Shown here: piece by piece, positions 17,656-27,687 of the stretch
How the letters are laid out: every line of letters starts with the position of its first letter
Numbering within the stretch: position 1 is the first letter of the stretch
Notes under the pieces: model-generated
Seen by the model: only the letters and a program-made list of their open reading frames with translations
The model's database searches: none
Told to the model about the DNA's origin: nothing
DNA from: Serratia odorifera
GTDB taxonomy: Bacteria; Pseudomonadota; Gammaproteobacteria; Enterobacterales; Enterobacteriaceae
DNA: 64,000 bases
Assembly (NCBI RefSeq): GCF_900635445.1
Contig: NZ_LR134117.1
Span: 3,720,001-3,784,000 of the forward strand
Direction: 5' to 3'
Translations under genes and position numbers: made by a program

Positions 17656-18659
17656 ATGATGAAGCTGACCGCCTGATCTCTGCCGAGCCGATTACCGAAG
17701 AAGAGGTTATCGACCGCGCGATTCGTCCCAAGCTGTTGACGGAATACGTCGGTCAGCCGCACGTTCGTGAACAGATGGAAATCTTCATACAGGCGGCGAA
17801 GCAGCGCAGTGACGCATTGGATCATCTGCTGATATTCGGCCCGCCAGGATTGGGTAAAACCACCCTGGCGAACATCGTTGCCAACGAAATGGGCGTCAAT
17901 TTACGTACTACGTCTGGCCCGGTACTGGAGAAAGCCGGCGATCTGGCGGCGATGCTGACCAACCTCGAACCCCACGATGTGCTGTTTATCGATGAAATCC
18001 ACCGTCTGTCGCCGGTGGTCGAAGAGGTGTTGTATCCGGCGATGGAAGACTATCAGCTGGACATCATGATCGGCGAAGGGCCGGCGGCACGCTCGATCAA
18101 GCTCGACCTGCCGCCGTTTACCCTGATTGGCGCCACCACGCGCGCCGGCTCGCTGACCTCACCGCTGCGCGACCGTTTTGGCATCGTTCAGCGGCTGGAG
18201 TTTTATCAGGTAGCGGATCTGGAGCACATTGTGTCACGTAGTGCCCATTGCCTTGGTCTGAGCCTGTCGACGGAAGGTTCGCATGAAATCGCCCGACGCG
18301 CGCGCGGCACGCCGCGTATTGCCAACCGCCTGCTGCGACGGGTGCGTGACTTTGCCGAAGTGCGAGCCAACGGCCAGATCAGCGGCGAAGTGGCCGCACA
18401 GGCGTTGAACATGCTCAACGTCGACGCCGAAGGCTTTGACTATATGGACCGCAAACTGTTGCTGGCAATTATCGATAAGTTCACCGGCGGGCCGGTGGGG
18501 CTGGATAACCTGGCGGCGGCGATTGGCGAAGAGCGGGAAACCATCGAAGATGTGATTGAACCGTTCCTGATCCAGCAAGGCTTTATCCAACGCACGCCGC
18601 GCGGGCGGATGGCCACGCTGCATGCCTATAAGCATTTCGGTATCGAACGCGAAGAGTAA
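17656..18659 (+). CDS. ruvB: Holliday junction helicase motor RuvB; frame break at codon 2
   Basis: AAA+ ATPase that drives branch migration. The corrected length is 334 residues. Walker A is GPPGLGKTTLAN, Walker B LFIDEIHRL, and sensor 1 and the arginine finger follow in GATTRAGSLTSPLRDRFG. The C-terminal winged helix ends GRMATLHAYKHFGIEREE. The text at 17656 reads ATGATGAAGCTG. Adding one T after ATGAT gives the expected start MIEADRLISAEPITEEE, so one base is missing near 17660. Without correction the only in-frame start is a TTG at 17736, deep in the domain. It is co-transcribed with ruvA under LexA control. Confidence 0.94.
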
Positions 18660-18660
18660 T

Positions 18661-18694
18661 AAAAAGGGCGCAACAGATTGCGCCCGATTATTTT
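18661..18694 (+). terminator. Terminator after ruvB
   Basis: GGGCGCA (18666-18672) pairs with TGCGCCC (18679-18685) over a 6-base loop, followed by GATTATTTT. AAAAA precedes the stem, so it could also serve the convergent znuB transcript. Confidence 0.75.
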
Positions 18695-18713
18695 GTCATC
18701 CTGATGACGGCGT

Positions 18714-19499
18714 TTACGCCTGCTGCTTTTTCGCCAGGCTGAGCACGAACAGTATTGCCGCACTCAGCACCACCGACGGACCGGCCGGGGTGTCGTAAAA
18801 CGCCGAGAAGGTCAACCCGCCGCTCACCGCCAGCATACCGATGATTACCGCATATCCCGCCATCTGCTCCGGCGTACGGGCAAACCGCCGCGCGGTGGCC
18901 GCTGGGATAATCAGCAGCGAAGTAATGATTAACGCGCCAACAAACTTCATCGCCAGGCCGATAGTCAACGCCGTCACCAGCATTAACACGGTACGCGCCC
19001 GAGCCAGATTGACGCCGTCAACGTGCGCCATTTCCGGGCTGATGGTCATTGACAGCAAATCGCGCCATTGCCACCATAGCACCAGCAGTACAATCGCCAC
19101 GCCAATGGCAATCATACCGATATCGCTGATGGTGACTGACAGCAGATCGCCAAACAGGTAGGCCATCAGATCGACCCGCACGTTGGACATCAGTGCCACC
19201 ACCACCAGACCCAAAGACAGAGCGCTGTGCGCCATGATGCCAAGCAGGGTATCGACGGAAAGCTGCGGGCGACGCTCCAGCCACACCAGTACCAGCGCCA
19301 GCAGCAGCGTAACGGCAATCACCGCATAAAACGGATTGATATCGAGCAACAGGCCGAACGCGACCCCGAGCAACGACGCATGTGCCAGCGTATCGCCAAA
19401 ATAGGACATGCGGCGCCAGACCACAAAAGATCCCAATGGGCCGGCGGCGGCGGCCAGCAAAATCCCGGCCAGCCAGCCGGGCAACAACAATTCGATCAT
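18714..19499 (-). CDS. znuB: Zinc ABC transporter permease ZnuB
   Basis: The 261-residue inner-membrane subunit of the high-affinity zinc importer ZnuABC. Seven or more hydrophobic helices are visible (PGWLAGILLAAAAGPLGSFV, FYAVIAVTLLLALVLVWL, LGLVVVALMS, IGMIAIGVAIVLLVL and others), and the family loop FGDTLAHASLLGVAFG lies near the N-terminus. The start overlaps the znuC stop (ATGA). The znuCB pair is divergent from znuA across a shared Zur-box region. Confidence 0.95.
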   Translation of the reverse strand: MIELLLPGWLAGILLAAAAGPLGSFVVWRRMSYFGDTLAHASLLGVAFGLLLDINPFYAVIAVTLLLALVLVWLERRPQLSVDTLLGIMAHSALSLGLVVVALMSNVRVDLMAYLFGDLLSVTISDIGMIAIGVAIVLLVLWWQWRDLLSMTISPEMAHVDGVNLARARTVLMLVTALTIGLAMKFVGALIITSLLIIPAATARRFARTPEQMAGYAVIIGMLAVSGGLTFSAFYDTPAGPSVVLSAAILFVLSLAKKQQA

Positions 19500-20254
19500 G
19501 CCTCACGGCCCCCGGTTTTCTTTAACACAATTCGTCCTTGCAGATCGTGGCGATGATTATGGTGATGGCGGTAAATCGCCAACTGCTCTGCGCCGCGGTT
19601 GCCAAACATGGCGATGAATTCCGGGTGCATCGACACCACCTCCGGCGTACCGGAACAGCAAATATGCTGATTGAGGCACAGCACTTCGTCCGTTTTGGCC
19701 ATCACCAGGTGCAGATCGTGAGACACCATCAACACTGCGCAGCCGAGCTCTTTACGCAACTGATCGATCAGGTCGTACAGCGCCAACTGGCCATTGACGT
19801 CGACCCCCTGCGTCGGCTCGTCAAGCACCAGCAATTGCGGCCTGTTGAGCAGCGCGCGTGCCAGCAGGACGCGCTGGTTTTCACCGCCGGACAGCTTTTG
19901 CATCGGTTGATCAAGCAGATGAGCGGCATGCACGCGCTTCAAGGCTGGCAGGATATCGACCTTCTTGACGCCGGGCTTCAGGCGCATAAAGCGGCTGACG
20001 GTCAGCGGCAGGGTAGCATCGAGGTGCAACTTTTGCGGGACATAACCGATACGCAGATTCGGCTGACGTTCAACCTCGCCTTTGGTCGGCGCGATCAGCC
20101 CCAGAACCACGCGCACCAGCGTTGATTTACCCGCGCCGTTCGGACCGAGCAGCGTCAGAATTCGACCTGGTTGCAGGCTGAGTGAAATATTCGACAGCAC
20201 ATTACGGCTGCCAAAAGAAACGGAGATATTTTTAAGCGTTGTCAGTGTAGACAT
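19496..20254 (-). CDS. znuC: Zinc ABC transporter ATPase ZnuC
   Basis: The 252-residue ATPase of ZnuABC. Walker A is GPNGAGKSTLVRV, the ABC signature LSGGENQRVLLARAL, Walker B LLVLDEPTQGVD, and the switch histidine is in MVSHDLHLVM. A short His-containing C-terminus (IYRHHHNHRHD) may bind zinc, as in other ZnuC proteins. It is translated in overlap with znuB and read divergently from znuA. Confidence 0.95.
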   Translation of the reverse strand: MSTLTTLKNISVSFGSRNVLSNISLSLQPGRILTLLGPNGAGKSTLVRVVLGLIAPTKGEVERQPNLRIGYVPQKLHLDATLPLTVSRFMRLKPGVKKVDILPALKRVHAAHLLDQPMQKLSGGENQRVLLARALLNRPQLLVLDEPTQGVDVNGQLALYDLIDQLRKELGCAVLMVSHDLHLVMAKTDEVLCLNQHICCSGTPEVVSMHPEFIAMFGNRGAEQLAIYRHHHNHRHDLQGRIVLKKTGGREA

Positions 20255-20282
20255 GTCTGATTACATTTTGCAGAACTTACCG

Positions 20283-20298
20283 GATGTTATAATATCAC
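20283..20298. promoter_or_regulatory. Zur box in the znuA/znuCB divergent promoter
   Basis: GATGTTATAATATCAC is a near-palindrome matching the core of the enterobacterial Zur site (GTTATANTATAAC flanked by A/T). It sits between the divergent znuC and znuA starts, so zinc-bound Zur should repress both operons. The TATAAT inside may also be a -10. Confidence 0.8.
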
Positions 20299-20332
20299 GC
20301 CTCGCGGATTAACACGATGGGGATAATCGACT

Positions 20333-21289
20333 ATGACACAGAAAAATAAATGGCTGCAGCGCACGCTGTTGGCCAGTGCGTTGATGATGGCGGGCAGCGC
20401 CTATGCGGCAGTGGTAACCACAGTGCGCCCGTTGGGCTTTATTGCGTCGGAAATAGCCGACGGCGTGACCGACACCGAAATTTTGCTGCCGGATGGTGCC
20501 TCACCGCATGATTTCGCGCTGCGTCCTTCCGATTTGCAACGCCTGCGCGCTGCCGATTTGGTGGTATGGGTAGGGCCGGATATGGAAGCCTTTCTCTCCA
20601 AGGCGTTGCAGCCGGTTGCAGCCAACAAGCAGATCGCCATTGCCGAATTGCCGGCGGTAAAACCGCTGCTGCTGAAAGGCGAGGACCATCATGACCATGC
20701 GCAAGAGACGCATAATCATGCAGCGCATGACCATGCCGATGAGCACGGTGATGACCAGCACCATCACGATCATGGCGAATACAATATGCACGTCTGGCTG
20801 TCGCCAGAAATCGCAAAAGTGACTGCGATCGCGATTCACGACAGATTATTGGAACTTATGCCGCAAAATAAGGACAAATTAGACGCAAACCTGCGCCGGT
20901 TCGAGGATCAGCTAGCGCAAACTGACAAAAATGTTGTTAAGATGCTTACGCCTGTGCAAGGTAAGGGTTATTTTGTTTTTCATGATGCTTACGGCTACTT
21001 TGAGAAACATTTCGGTTTGAGCCCGTTGGGCCATTTCACCGTTAACCCGGAAATCCAGCCGGGAGCACAGCGCTTACACCAAATTCGAACACAGTTGGTT
21101 GAGCAAAAAGCGGAATGCGTTTTTGCTGAGCCACAATTCAGGCCGGCCGTAATCACTGCCGTTGCCAAGGGTACCAAGGTGCGTTCTGGAACGCTGGACC
21201 CGCTGGGCAGCGGCATCGCATTGGGGAAGGGCAGCTACGGGAACTTCCTGACAGCGCTGTCTAACCAATACGTGAGCTGCCTGAAGTAA
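20333..21289 (+). CDS. znuA: Periplasmic zinc-binding protein ZnuA
   Basis: A 318-residue solute-binding protein of the cluster A-I type. It has a cleavable signal peptide (MTQKNKWLQRTLLASALMMAGSAYA). Metal-ligand histidines are in DGASPHDFALRPSD, in NMHVWLSP and in VFHDAYGYFEKHFG, with the last acidic/basic site in GTLDPLG. A flexible His/Asp-rich loop with over a dozen histidines (residues ~118-147) lies between the first two, as usual for ZnuA, and may gather zinc. It is divergent from znuCB and Zur-controlled. Confidence 0.95.
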   Translation: MTQKNKWLQRTLLASALMMAGSAYAAVVTTVRPLGFIASEIADGVTDTEILLPDGASPHDFALRPSDLQRLRAADLVVWVGPDMEAFLSKALQPVAANKQIAIAELPAVKPLLLKGEDHHDHAQETHNHAAHDHADEHGDDQHHHDHGEYNMHVWLSPEIAKVTAIAIHDRLLELMPQNKDKLDANLRRFEDQLAQTDKNVVKMLTPVQGKGYFVFHDAYGYFEKHFGLSPLGHFTVNPEIQPGAQRLHQIRTQLVEQKAECVFAEPQFRPAVITAVAKGTKVRSGTLDPLGSGIALGKGSYGNFLTALSNQYVSCLK

Positions 21290-21310
21290 AGATTATGAGG
21301 ATAATATCGA

Positions 21311-22633
21311 GTGCAGCAGATAGTCCGAACTATCGCTCTGGCGTATAACAACCTGCCTCGACCCCACCGCGTCATGCTGGGGTCGTTGACAGTGGTTACC
21401 TTGGCCGTTGCCGTTTGGCGGCCTTTTGTTTATCACCCAGAACAGGATCCCATCGTAAAGAACGTCGTCCTGGAAGCAAGCCAGGTACGATCGCTATTGC
21501 CAGAGGCCAGTGAGCCGATTGATGCCGACCAACCCACTCCCGATGATGACATCCCCCAGGATGAGCTGGACCAAAAGGTCGCCGGCGAGGAAGGCGTGCA
21601 TGAATATGTGGTTTCTACCGGTGATACCCTCAGCAGCATCCTGACTCAGTACGGCATCGACATGTCGGACGTCGCCCAGTTGGCGTCGCAAAACCGCGAG
21701 CTGCGCAATCTGAAAATCGGTCAGCAACTGTCGTGGACGGTGAACGAGGCCGGCGATCTGCAGCGACTGACCTGGGAAGTCTCCCGCCGTGAAACCCGCA
21801 CGTACGATCGTGTTGGCAACAACTTCAAGGAAAGCAGAGAAACCCAGAAGGGCGAATGGCGCAACCAGGTATTGGCCGGCAGCCTGAAGGGCAGTTTCGT
21901 CAGCAGCGCGTCGGCCGCGGGCCTCAGCCGCAGCGAAATCAACGCGGTGATCAAGGCGCTGCAATGGCAGCTGGATTTCCGCAAGCTGCGCAAGGGCGAT
22001 CAGTTCTCGGTGTTGATGTCGCGCGAGCAGTTTGAAGGCAAGAGCGAACAGAGCCAATTGCTTGGCGTACGCCTGCGTTCCGGCGGCAAGGATTACTATG
22101 CCATTCGCGCTGAAGACGGCAAGTTCTATGACCGTCAGGGTTCCGGCCTGGCGCGTGGCTTCATGCGTTTCCCGACCATGAAACAGTTCCGTATTTCCTC
22201 CAATTTCAATCCGCGCCGTATTAACCCGGTCACCGGTCGCGTTGCGCCGCACAAGGGCGTTGACTTCGCCATGCCGGTCGGTACGCCGGTGCTGGCCATC
22301 GGTGACGGTGAAGTGGTTATCGCCAAGCGCAGCGGTGCGGCGGGCAATTACGTGGCAATCCGCCATGGTCGCCAATACACCACGCGTTATATGCACCTGA
22401 AAAAACTGCTGGTCAAGCCGGGCCAGAAGGTCAAACGTGGCGATCGCATCGCGCTGTCTGGCAATACCGGCCGTTCAACCGGGCCACATCTGCACTTCGA
22501 GTTCTGGGTTGGCAAGCAGGCGGTGAACCCGTTGACAGCCAAACTGCCACGCTCCGAAGGGCTGAGCGGTAAGGATCGCAGTGATTATCTGGCGCAGGTG
22601 CGCGAAGTGGTACCGCAGTTGCAACTGGATTAA
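21311..22633 (+). CDS. mepM: Murein DD-endopeptidase MepM (YebA)
   Basis: A 440-residue periplasmic, membrane-anchored peptidase that cuts D-Ala-mDAP crosslinks so new peptidoglycan can be inserted. An uncleaved N-terminal helix (RVMLGSLTVVTLAVAVW) is followed by a LysM domain (YVVSTGDTLSSILTQYG, residues ~98-145). The C-terminal M23 domain has the zinc ligands His314 and Asp318 in HKGVDFAMP, and His393/His395 in GPHLHFEFW. Translation begins at GTG 21311. It lies 21 bases after znuA, so read-through under zinc limitation is possible. Confidence 0.94.
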   Translation: MQQIVRTIALAYNNLPRPHRVMLGSLTVVTLAVAVWRPFVYHPEQDPIVKNVVLEASQVRSLLPEASEPIDADQPTPDDDIPQDELDQKVAGEEGVHEYVVSTGDTLSSILTQYGIDMSDVAQLASQNRELRNLKIGQQLSWTVNEAGDLQRLTWEVSRRETRTYDRVGNNFKESRETQKGEWRNQVLAGSLKGSFVSSASAAGLSRSEINAVIKALQWQLDFRKLRKGDQFSVLMSREQFEGKSEQSQLLGVRLRSGGKDYYAIRAEDGKFYDRQGSGLARGFMRFPTMKQFRISSNFNPRRINPVTGRVAPHKGVDFAMPVGTPVLAIGDGEVVIAKRSGAAGNYVAIRHGRQYTTRYMHLKKLLVKPGQKVKRGDRIALSGNTGRSTGPHLHFEFWVGKQAVNPLTAKLPRSEGLSGKDRSDYLAQVREVVPQLQLD

Positions 22634-22676
22634 TCCGCAGGTGCCCGCCGTAAGGACAGGGGTCTAAATCTTCATT

Positions 22677-22711
22677 CATCGGCCTGAGTTGCTTGTCAGG
22701 CCGATGTTTTT
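22677..22711 (+). terminator. Terminator after mepM
   Basis: CATCGGCCTGA pairs perfectly with TCAGGCCGATG around an 8-base loop, followed by TTTTTC. A strong rho-independent terminator that separates mepM from lpxM. Confidence 0.9.
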
Positions 22712-22792
22712 CTTTGGCGCTTCGCCACGGTTAATTGCAAATTCATCATCTGCAATTATTATTAGCCGAACCGCTAAATTAAGAGTTGGTGC

Positions 22793-23761
22793 ATGCAAAA
22801 CGATAAAAAATCGAACGTAGAGTTCATCCCGCAATTTCAGAAAGCCTTCTTCCATCCACGCTACTGGGGCGTTTGGTTGGGAACCGGTCTGATGGCCGGC
22901 GTATCGCTGATCCCGGCGCGCATGCGCGACCCGGTGCTGGGCGCCGTGGGTAAACTGGCCGGCAAGGTGGCCAAGGGCGCGCGTCGCCGTGCACGGATAA
23001 ATTTGCTGTACTGTTTGCCGGAAGTCTCGGAAAGCGATCGCGAGCATATCATTGACGAAATGTTCGCTACCGCGCCGCAGTCGATGGTGCTGATGGCGGA
23101 ACTGGCGTGTACCGATCCGCAACGGGTGCTGAAACGCGTGCGTTGGCATGGTGAAGAGGTGCTGGATAACATCCGTGCCGAAGGGCGCAATGTGATCTTT
23201 CTGGTGCCCCATGGCTGGGCAGTGGACGTTCCGGCGATGCTGATGGCGGCACGTGGCCAACCGATGGCTGCGATGTTCCACAACCAGCGCAACCAACTGG
23301 TGGATTACCTGTGGAATGCGGTACGTCGCAAATTTGGCGGCCGCATGCACGCGCGTAATGACGGTATCAAACCGTTTATCAGCTCGGTGCGTCAGGGTTA
23401 CTGGGGGTATTATTTGCCCGATCAGGACCACGGCGCCGAGCACAGCGAATTCGTCGATTTCTTCGCCACCTACAAGGCAACCCTGCCGGCGGTCGGGCGA
23501 CTGATGAAAGTCTGCCGTGCAGCCATTGTGCCGCTGTTCCCGGTCTACAACGGCAAGACCAGCATGCTGGATATTTACATCCGTCCACCGATGGATGATT
23601 TGGCGCAGGCCGACGACCATCAGATTGCCCGCCGCATGAACGAGGAAGTAGAGAATCTGGTGGGGCCGAATCCAGAGCAATACACCTGGATCCTCAAACT
23701 GCTGAAGACGCGCAAAGAAGGGGAGATCGAGCCCTATTCCCGTGACGATTTATACCGTTGA
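22793..23761 (+). CDS. lpxM: Lipid A myristoyl/lauroyl acyltransferase LpxM (MsbB)
   Basis: A 322-residue inner-membrane acyltransferase that adds the last secondary acyl chain to Kdo2-lipid A. One N-terminal hydrophobic segment (YWGVWLGTGLMAGVSLIP) anchors it. The HX4D catalytic motif is HGWAVD (His140-Asp145). GYYLPDQDHG and the C-terminal EQYTWILKLLKTR are family features. The start MQNDKKSNVEFIPQF matches enterobacterial LpxM. It is flanked by terminators on both sides, so it is probably a single-gene unit. Confidence 0.94.
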   Translation: MQNDKKSNVEFIPQFQKAFFHPRYWGVWLGTGLMAGVSLIPARMRDPVLGAVGKLAGKVAKGARRRARINLLYCLPEVSESDREHIIDEMFATAPQSMVLMAELACTDPQRVLKRVRWHGEEVLDNIRAEGRNVIFLVPHGWAVDVPAMLMAARGQPMAAMFHNQRNQLVDYLWNAVRRKFGGRMHARNDGIKPFISSVRQGYWGYYLPDQDHGAEHSEFVDFFATYKATLPAVGRLMKVCRAAIVPLFPVYNGKTSMLDIYIRPPMDDLAQADDHQIARRMNEEVENLVGPNPEQYTWILKLLKTRKEGEIEPYSRDDLYR

Positions 23762-23777
23762 TCGCTGAGAAGCGTGA

Positions 23778-23806
23778 TAAAGGGCGCCAGTGGCGCCTTT
23801 TTTTTT
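23778..23806 (+). terminator. Terminator after lpxM
   Basis: GGCGCC (23783-23788), loop AGT and GGCGCC (23792-23797) are followed by nine T. It lies between the convergent lpxM and leucine-rich-repeat genes. Confidence 0.85.
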
Positions 23807-23817
23807 GCCGGGTGATT

Positions 23818-24712
23818 TCAAACGTGTACCAGACAGCCTTGTGCAATCAGGCTGTCGAGCACCGCGGGATACTGTGTGAAGTCGTTCCAGCGTAAATCCC
23901 AGCCTGCGCAGATTTTTCATCTCTGCCATACCGGCAGGCAGCGTGCTGAGGCGATTGGCGCGCAAGTCCAGCGATTGCAACGCGCCAAGTTGGCAAAACG
24001 CCTCGGGTAAATGCGTTAGCGCATTAAAGCGTAAATTCAGCTCACGCAGTTGGCTTAACTGGCCAAACGAATCGGGCAATCGCTCAATGGCATTGTTTGC
24101 AACATCAAGCACGTTTAGCGCGGTTAACTCGGCAATGGTTGCCGGCAGCTCACTCAGGCGGTTTTTCATCAGGTGCAGTTCGCGCAGCCTGGTTAACCGG
24201 CCGATCGCAGCGGGCAGGCTGGTGATGGCATTGTTGTACAGTCGCAGCTCCTGCAGATTGCCCAATTGCCACACCGCTGTCGGCACTGCGGCCAAACGGT
24301 TATCGGTGACGTTCAGGTAGCGCAACTCGCCTAGCTGGCCGAGGGTGTGGGGTAAATCACTAAAATGGTTATCGCTCAGGTAGAGATACCGTAGCTGGGT
24401 TAACTGGACCGATCTCATCGGGGATCTGTGTCGCCTGGTTGTGGCCGAAATCCAGCATTTCCAACTGGGCGTAATAGCCCGATCTGCTGCGGCAACTGCG
24501 TGAGTGTGATTGCATGAAATATTCAGCACCTGCAAATTTGTGTGGTCGAATATTTGCTGCGGGAATATCGTGAGGCGGTTGTCATACAGGCTGATTTTAC
24601 GCAGCTGCGATCCCTGCAGTGCCAGTGGATCGATATGCGTCAGTGCCTGTCCGTCACGGTCAAGATGCGCTGACGAGGCGTTCTCGGTGCTTGGGGTATG
24701 TTGATGAAGCAT
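23818..24712 (-). CDS. Leucine-rich-repeat protein; four indels
   Basis: The corrected product is about 296 residues. After a ~25-residue N-terminus (MLHQHTPSTENASS) come roughly ten 23-residue repeats of the form LxxLxLxxNxLxxLPxxIxxL (for example LRELHLMKNRLSELPATIAEL). This is the typical horseshoe LRR of unknown partner. No signal peptide or catalytic domain is seen, so it is probably a cytoplasmic binding protein. Extra bases at ~24505, in GGG 24477-24479 and in GG 24406-24407 garble residues ~68-100 but together keep frame. An extra C in 23898-23900 then replaces the natural ending (LVHV, stop at 23818). I do not know a gene name. Confidence 0.75.
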
Positions 24713-24768
24713 ACGCGCTGCTCTCTGTATGGAGTGAGGCAATGATAGTGTGGAACAACAGTGGGGAA

Positions 24769-24792
24769 AATGCCGGTCAATGACCGGCATTA
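24769..24792 (-). terminator. Terminator after pykA
   Basis: On the minus strand AATGCCGGTC, loop ATT and GACCGGCATT form a perfect 10-bp stem followed by TTCC. It lies 10 bases beyond the pykA stop. The T-tract is short. Confidence 0.65.
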
Positions 24793-24801
24793 AACAGCGA
24801 A

Positions 24802-26245
24802 CTACTCAACGCGCAGGATGCGGCTGGTATTGGTGGTACCGACGGTACTCATCACGTCACCCTGGGTGACGATCACCAGATCGCCGGACAACAGATAGCC
24901 TTTGTCACGCAGACGATTGGATGGCGTCATTGGCCGCCGCTACGCCATCGGTGTGACTGTCGAAGTACACCGGCGTCACGCCGCGATACAAGGCGGTCAG
25001 GTTCAGGGTGTGCTCATGGCGAGACATGGCGAAGATGGGCAGCCCGGAGCTGATACGTGACATCATCAGCGCGGTGCGGCCAGACTCGGTCATGGCAATG
25101 ATAGCGGTGACGCCTTTCAGGTGGTTGGCGGCATACATCGAAGACATGGCAATCGCTTCTTCGATATTGTCGAACTGCACCTCGAGACGGTGTTTGGAGA
25201 CGTTAATGCTTGGGATTTTCTCTGCGCCCAGGCAGACTCGCGCCATTGCCGCTACCGTTTCTGCCGGGTATTGGCCGGCGGCGGTTTCCGCAGACAGCAT
25301 TACGGCGTCGGTGCCATCCAGCACCGCGTTCGCCACGTCCATCACTTCGGCGCGGGTTGGCATCGGGTTGGTGATCATCGACTCCATCATCTGGGTGGCG
25401 GTGATCACGACGCGGTTCAGCGTACGGGCACGACGGATCAGTTTCTTCTGGATGCCGACCAGTTCGGGATCGCCGATTTCTACGCCCAGATCGCCGCGGG
25501 CCACCATCACCACATCGGATGCCAGAATGATATCGTCCATCGCTTCGTCGGTGCAGACGGCTTCTGCGCGTTCGACTTTGGAGACGATTTTGGCGTTGCA
25601 GCCGGCATCACGCGCCAGACGGCGAGCATAGTTCAGATCTTCGCCGGTACGCGGGAAGGATACTGCCAGGTAGTCGACGCCGATTTTGGCGGCGGTGACG
25701 ATGTCGGCCTTGTCTTTGTCCGTCAACGCTTCGGCAGACAGACCGCCGCCCAGCTTGTTGATGCCCTTGTTGTTTGACAACGGGCCACCGACGGTCACTT
25801 CGGTGAATACTTTCATGCCTTGCACTTCCAGCACTTTTAGCTGAACGCGGCCGTCATCCAGCAGCAGCACGTCGCCCGGCACCACGTCGGCAGGCAGGCC
25901 TTTATAGTCGATACCGACTTTTTCTTTATCGCCTTCGCCTTTCGCCATGTTGGCATCGAGCAGGAATTTATCGCCGATGTTCAGGAAGATCTTGCCTTCC
26001 TTGAAGGTGGAGACACGGATTTTTGGCCCTTGAAGATCGCCGAGGATAGCCACGTGACGCCCAAGTTTGGCGGCAATTTCACGCACCTTGTCCGCACGAG
26101 CCTGGTGATCTTCCGCAGTGCCGTGGGAAAAGTTGAGCCGAACTACGTTGGCGCCGGCAGCAATGATCTTTTCCAGATTATTGTCGCGGTCAGTAGCCGG
26201 ACCCAGTGTGGTAACAATTTTGGTTCTTCTGAGCCGTCTGGACAT
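24802..26245 (-). CDS. pykA: Pyruvate kinase II PykA; 3' frame break
   Basis: Converts phosphoenolpyruvate and ADP to pyruvate and ATP. The corrected protein is 480 residues, matching E. coli PykA. It starts MSRRLRRTKIVTTLGPATDRD, with the substrate/metal motif VVRLNFSHG, catalytic KVERAEAV and VMVARGDLGVEIG. The extra G at 24919-24920 breaks the frame after AAANDAI. Correction restores NRLRDKGYLLSGDLVIVTQG and the ending SRILRVE at 24802. The C-terminal regulatory domain would be lost as printed. It neighbours hexR, and pykA is a known HexR-regulon gene in several gammaproteobacteria. Confidence 0.94.
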
Positions 26246-26431
26246 GTCTTACTCCGTTGACTGGTGAAGCAAATAAGGTGTTGCGATAAACATCGGATAA
26301 CAAAGCCAGGTGTGAACGCTAATTTAACTACACTGATGTTACCCGCATGAGCGTATTGGTACGTTACAGACTATAATGCTGCCGATCAAATAGTCGGCAT
26401 TGGTCCTGCTTTCAACAGGTTTTGGTTTCGA

Positions 26432-27307
26432 TTACGCATCGAAATTGTTTGGGATAACCGCGCCCTTATCAAAGCGCGATTCTTTCAGCGCTTCCTTGAC
26501 CCGCTTCAAGTTATCTCTGAATTTATCCCCTCGACGCAAGGTAAATCCGGTTGCCAGCACGTCAATGAGCGTTAATTGCGCGATCCGCGATACCATGGGC
26601 ATATAAACGTCGGTGTCTTCCGGTACGTCGAGCAGCAGGGCGAGCGTGGCTGCGTGCGCCAATGGCGTATCGTGTGAGGTGGATGGCGATGACGGTGGCG
26701 TCATTATCTCGCGCCAGTTGCGCCATTTCCACCAGGTTTTTTGGTACGGCCGGTATGGGAGATCAGCACCACGACGTCGCCTTCGCTGGAATTCATGCAA
26801 CTCATGCGTTGCATCACGATGTCGTCAAAGTAGACCACTGGGATATTGAAACGAAAAAACTTGTTCATGGCGTCATGCGCCACCGCGGCAGAGGCGCCAA
26901 GGCCAAAGAAAGAGATCTTTTTAGCCTGGGTAAGCAGGTCGACCGCACGATTGATGGCGGCAACATCCAGACTTGCCTTTACAGTATCCAGACTGGCCAT
27001 CACTGATTCAAAGATTTTGTTGGTGTAAGCGTCGACGCTGTCGTCTTCTTCAACGTTGCGGTTTACATATGGCGTACCGTTCGCCAGGCTTTGCGCCAAA
27101 TGCAGTTTGAAATCGGGAAACCCTTTGGTATCCAGCCGGCGACAAAAGCGATTGACGGTAGGTTCACTGACATCGGCCATGCGTGCCAAGGTGGCGATGC
27201 TGGAATGTATTGCCGTTTGTGGCGATGCGAGGATGACCTCGGCGACTTTCCTTTCAGACTTGCTCAGGATGTCCAGGATGGCTCTGGATTTTTTCCAGCG
27301 TATTCAT
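26432..27307 (-). CDS. hexR: KDPG-responsive repressor HexR (RpiR family); three indels
   Basis: HexR represses central carbon genes such as zwf and is released by 2-keto-3-deoxy-6-phosphogluconate. The corrected protein is 290 residues. It has an N-terminal HTH_6 DNA-binding domain (MNTLEKIQSHLDILSKSERK, then SEPTVNRFCRRLDTKGFPDF), a SIS sugar-phosphate domain (ISFFGLGASAAVAHD, VVVLISHTGRTKN), and the end LKRVKEALKESRFDKGA. Extra bases lie at 27276-27277, in the 6-T run 26737-26742 and at 26681-26682. An ATG 6 codons further up (27325) has a better ribosome site and could add MSDSRY. It is divergent from zwf. Confidence 0.92.
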
Positions 27308-27647
27308 ATAACGGGAGTCACTCATGGTTTTTTGCCCCAGAGATGAGATCGATTGGTGGTAACGATTTCAATCAAAGGAGACATCAATGCCGGTTTAATG
27401 AAAATATACTACGTGCTGGTAACCGTTGGCAGTAGCGACAGAGCGTTTGCTGGAATTTTTCACCAGAATATGAGCTGTGTCTAACTTTCATAATGGTAAA
27501 AGAGTGTCAAAAAAGACAGAAAATTACAGTTTGTGTCATCATGCGCGGCCACCGCGCCGCCTAATGCTTAACCCTCGGGTTTATCCGTCTTTTTTTCTGC
27601 TTTTGATCCGGGTTTACTGGCCGTAGGCAAAGAGAGTACATTAGTAA
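27308..27647. other. hexR-zwf divergent regulatory region
   Basis: About 340 bases without a gene. It contains the hexR start side, A/T-rich repeats such as TGTCAAAAAAGACAG near 27507, which partly resembles a HexR half-site, and leads into the HexR box and zwf. I see no tRNA or small RNA signature. Confidence 0.5.
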
Positions 27648-27662
27648 TGTAAGAAAATTACA
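27648..27662. promoter_or_regulatory. HexR operator upstream of zwf
   Basis: TGTAAGAAAATTACA matches the HexR consensus TGTAATNNAATTACA closely as an interrupted palindrome. It ends 26 bases before the zwf ATG, a position suited to repression of zwf by the divergently encoded HexR. Confidence 0.75.
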
Positions 27663-27687
27663 AATATCCTGCAACGAGGAGATGAAC

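Noticed and set aside
22676..23680. 334-codon minus-strand frame over lpxM
   Set aside because: Antisense shadow of lpxM with no recognisable domain.
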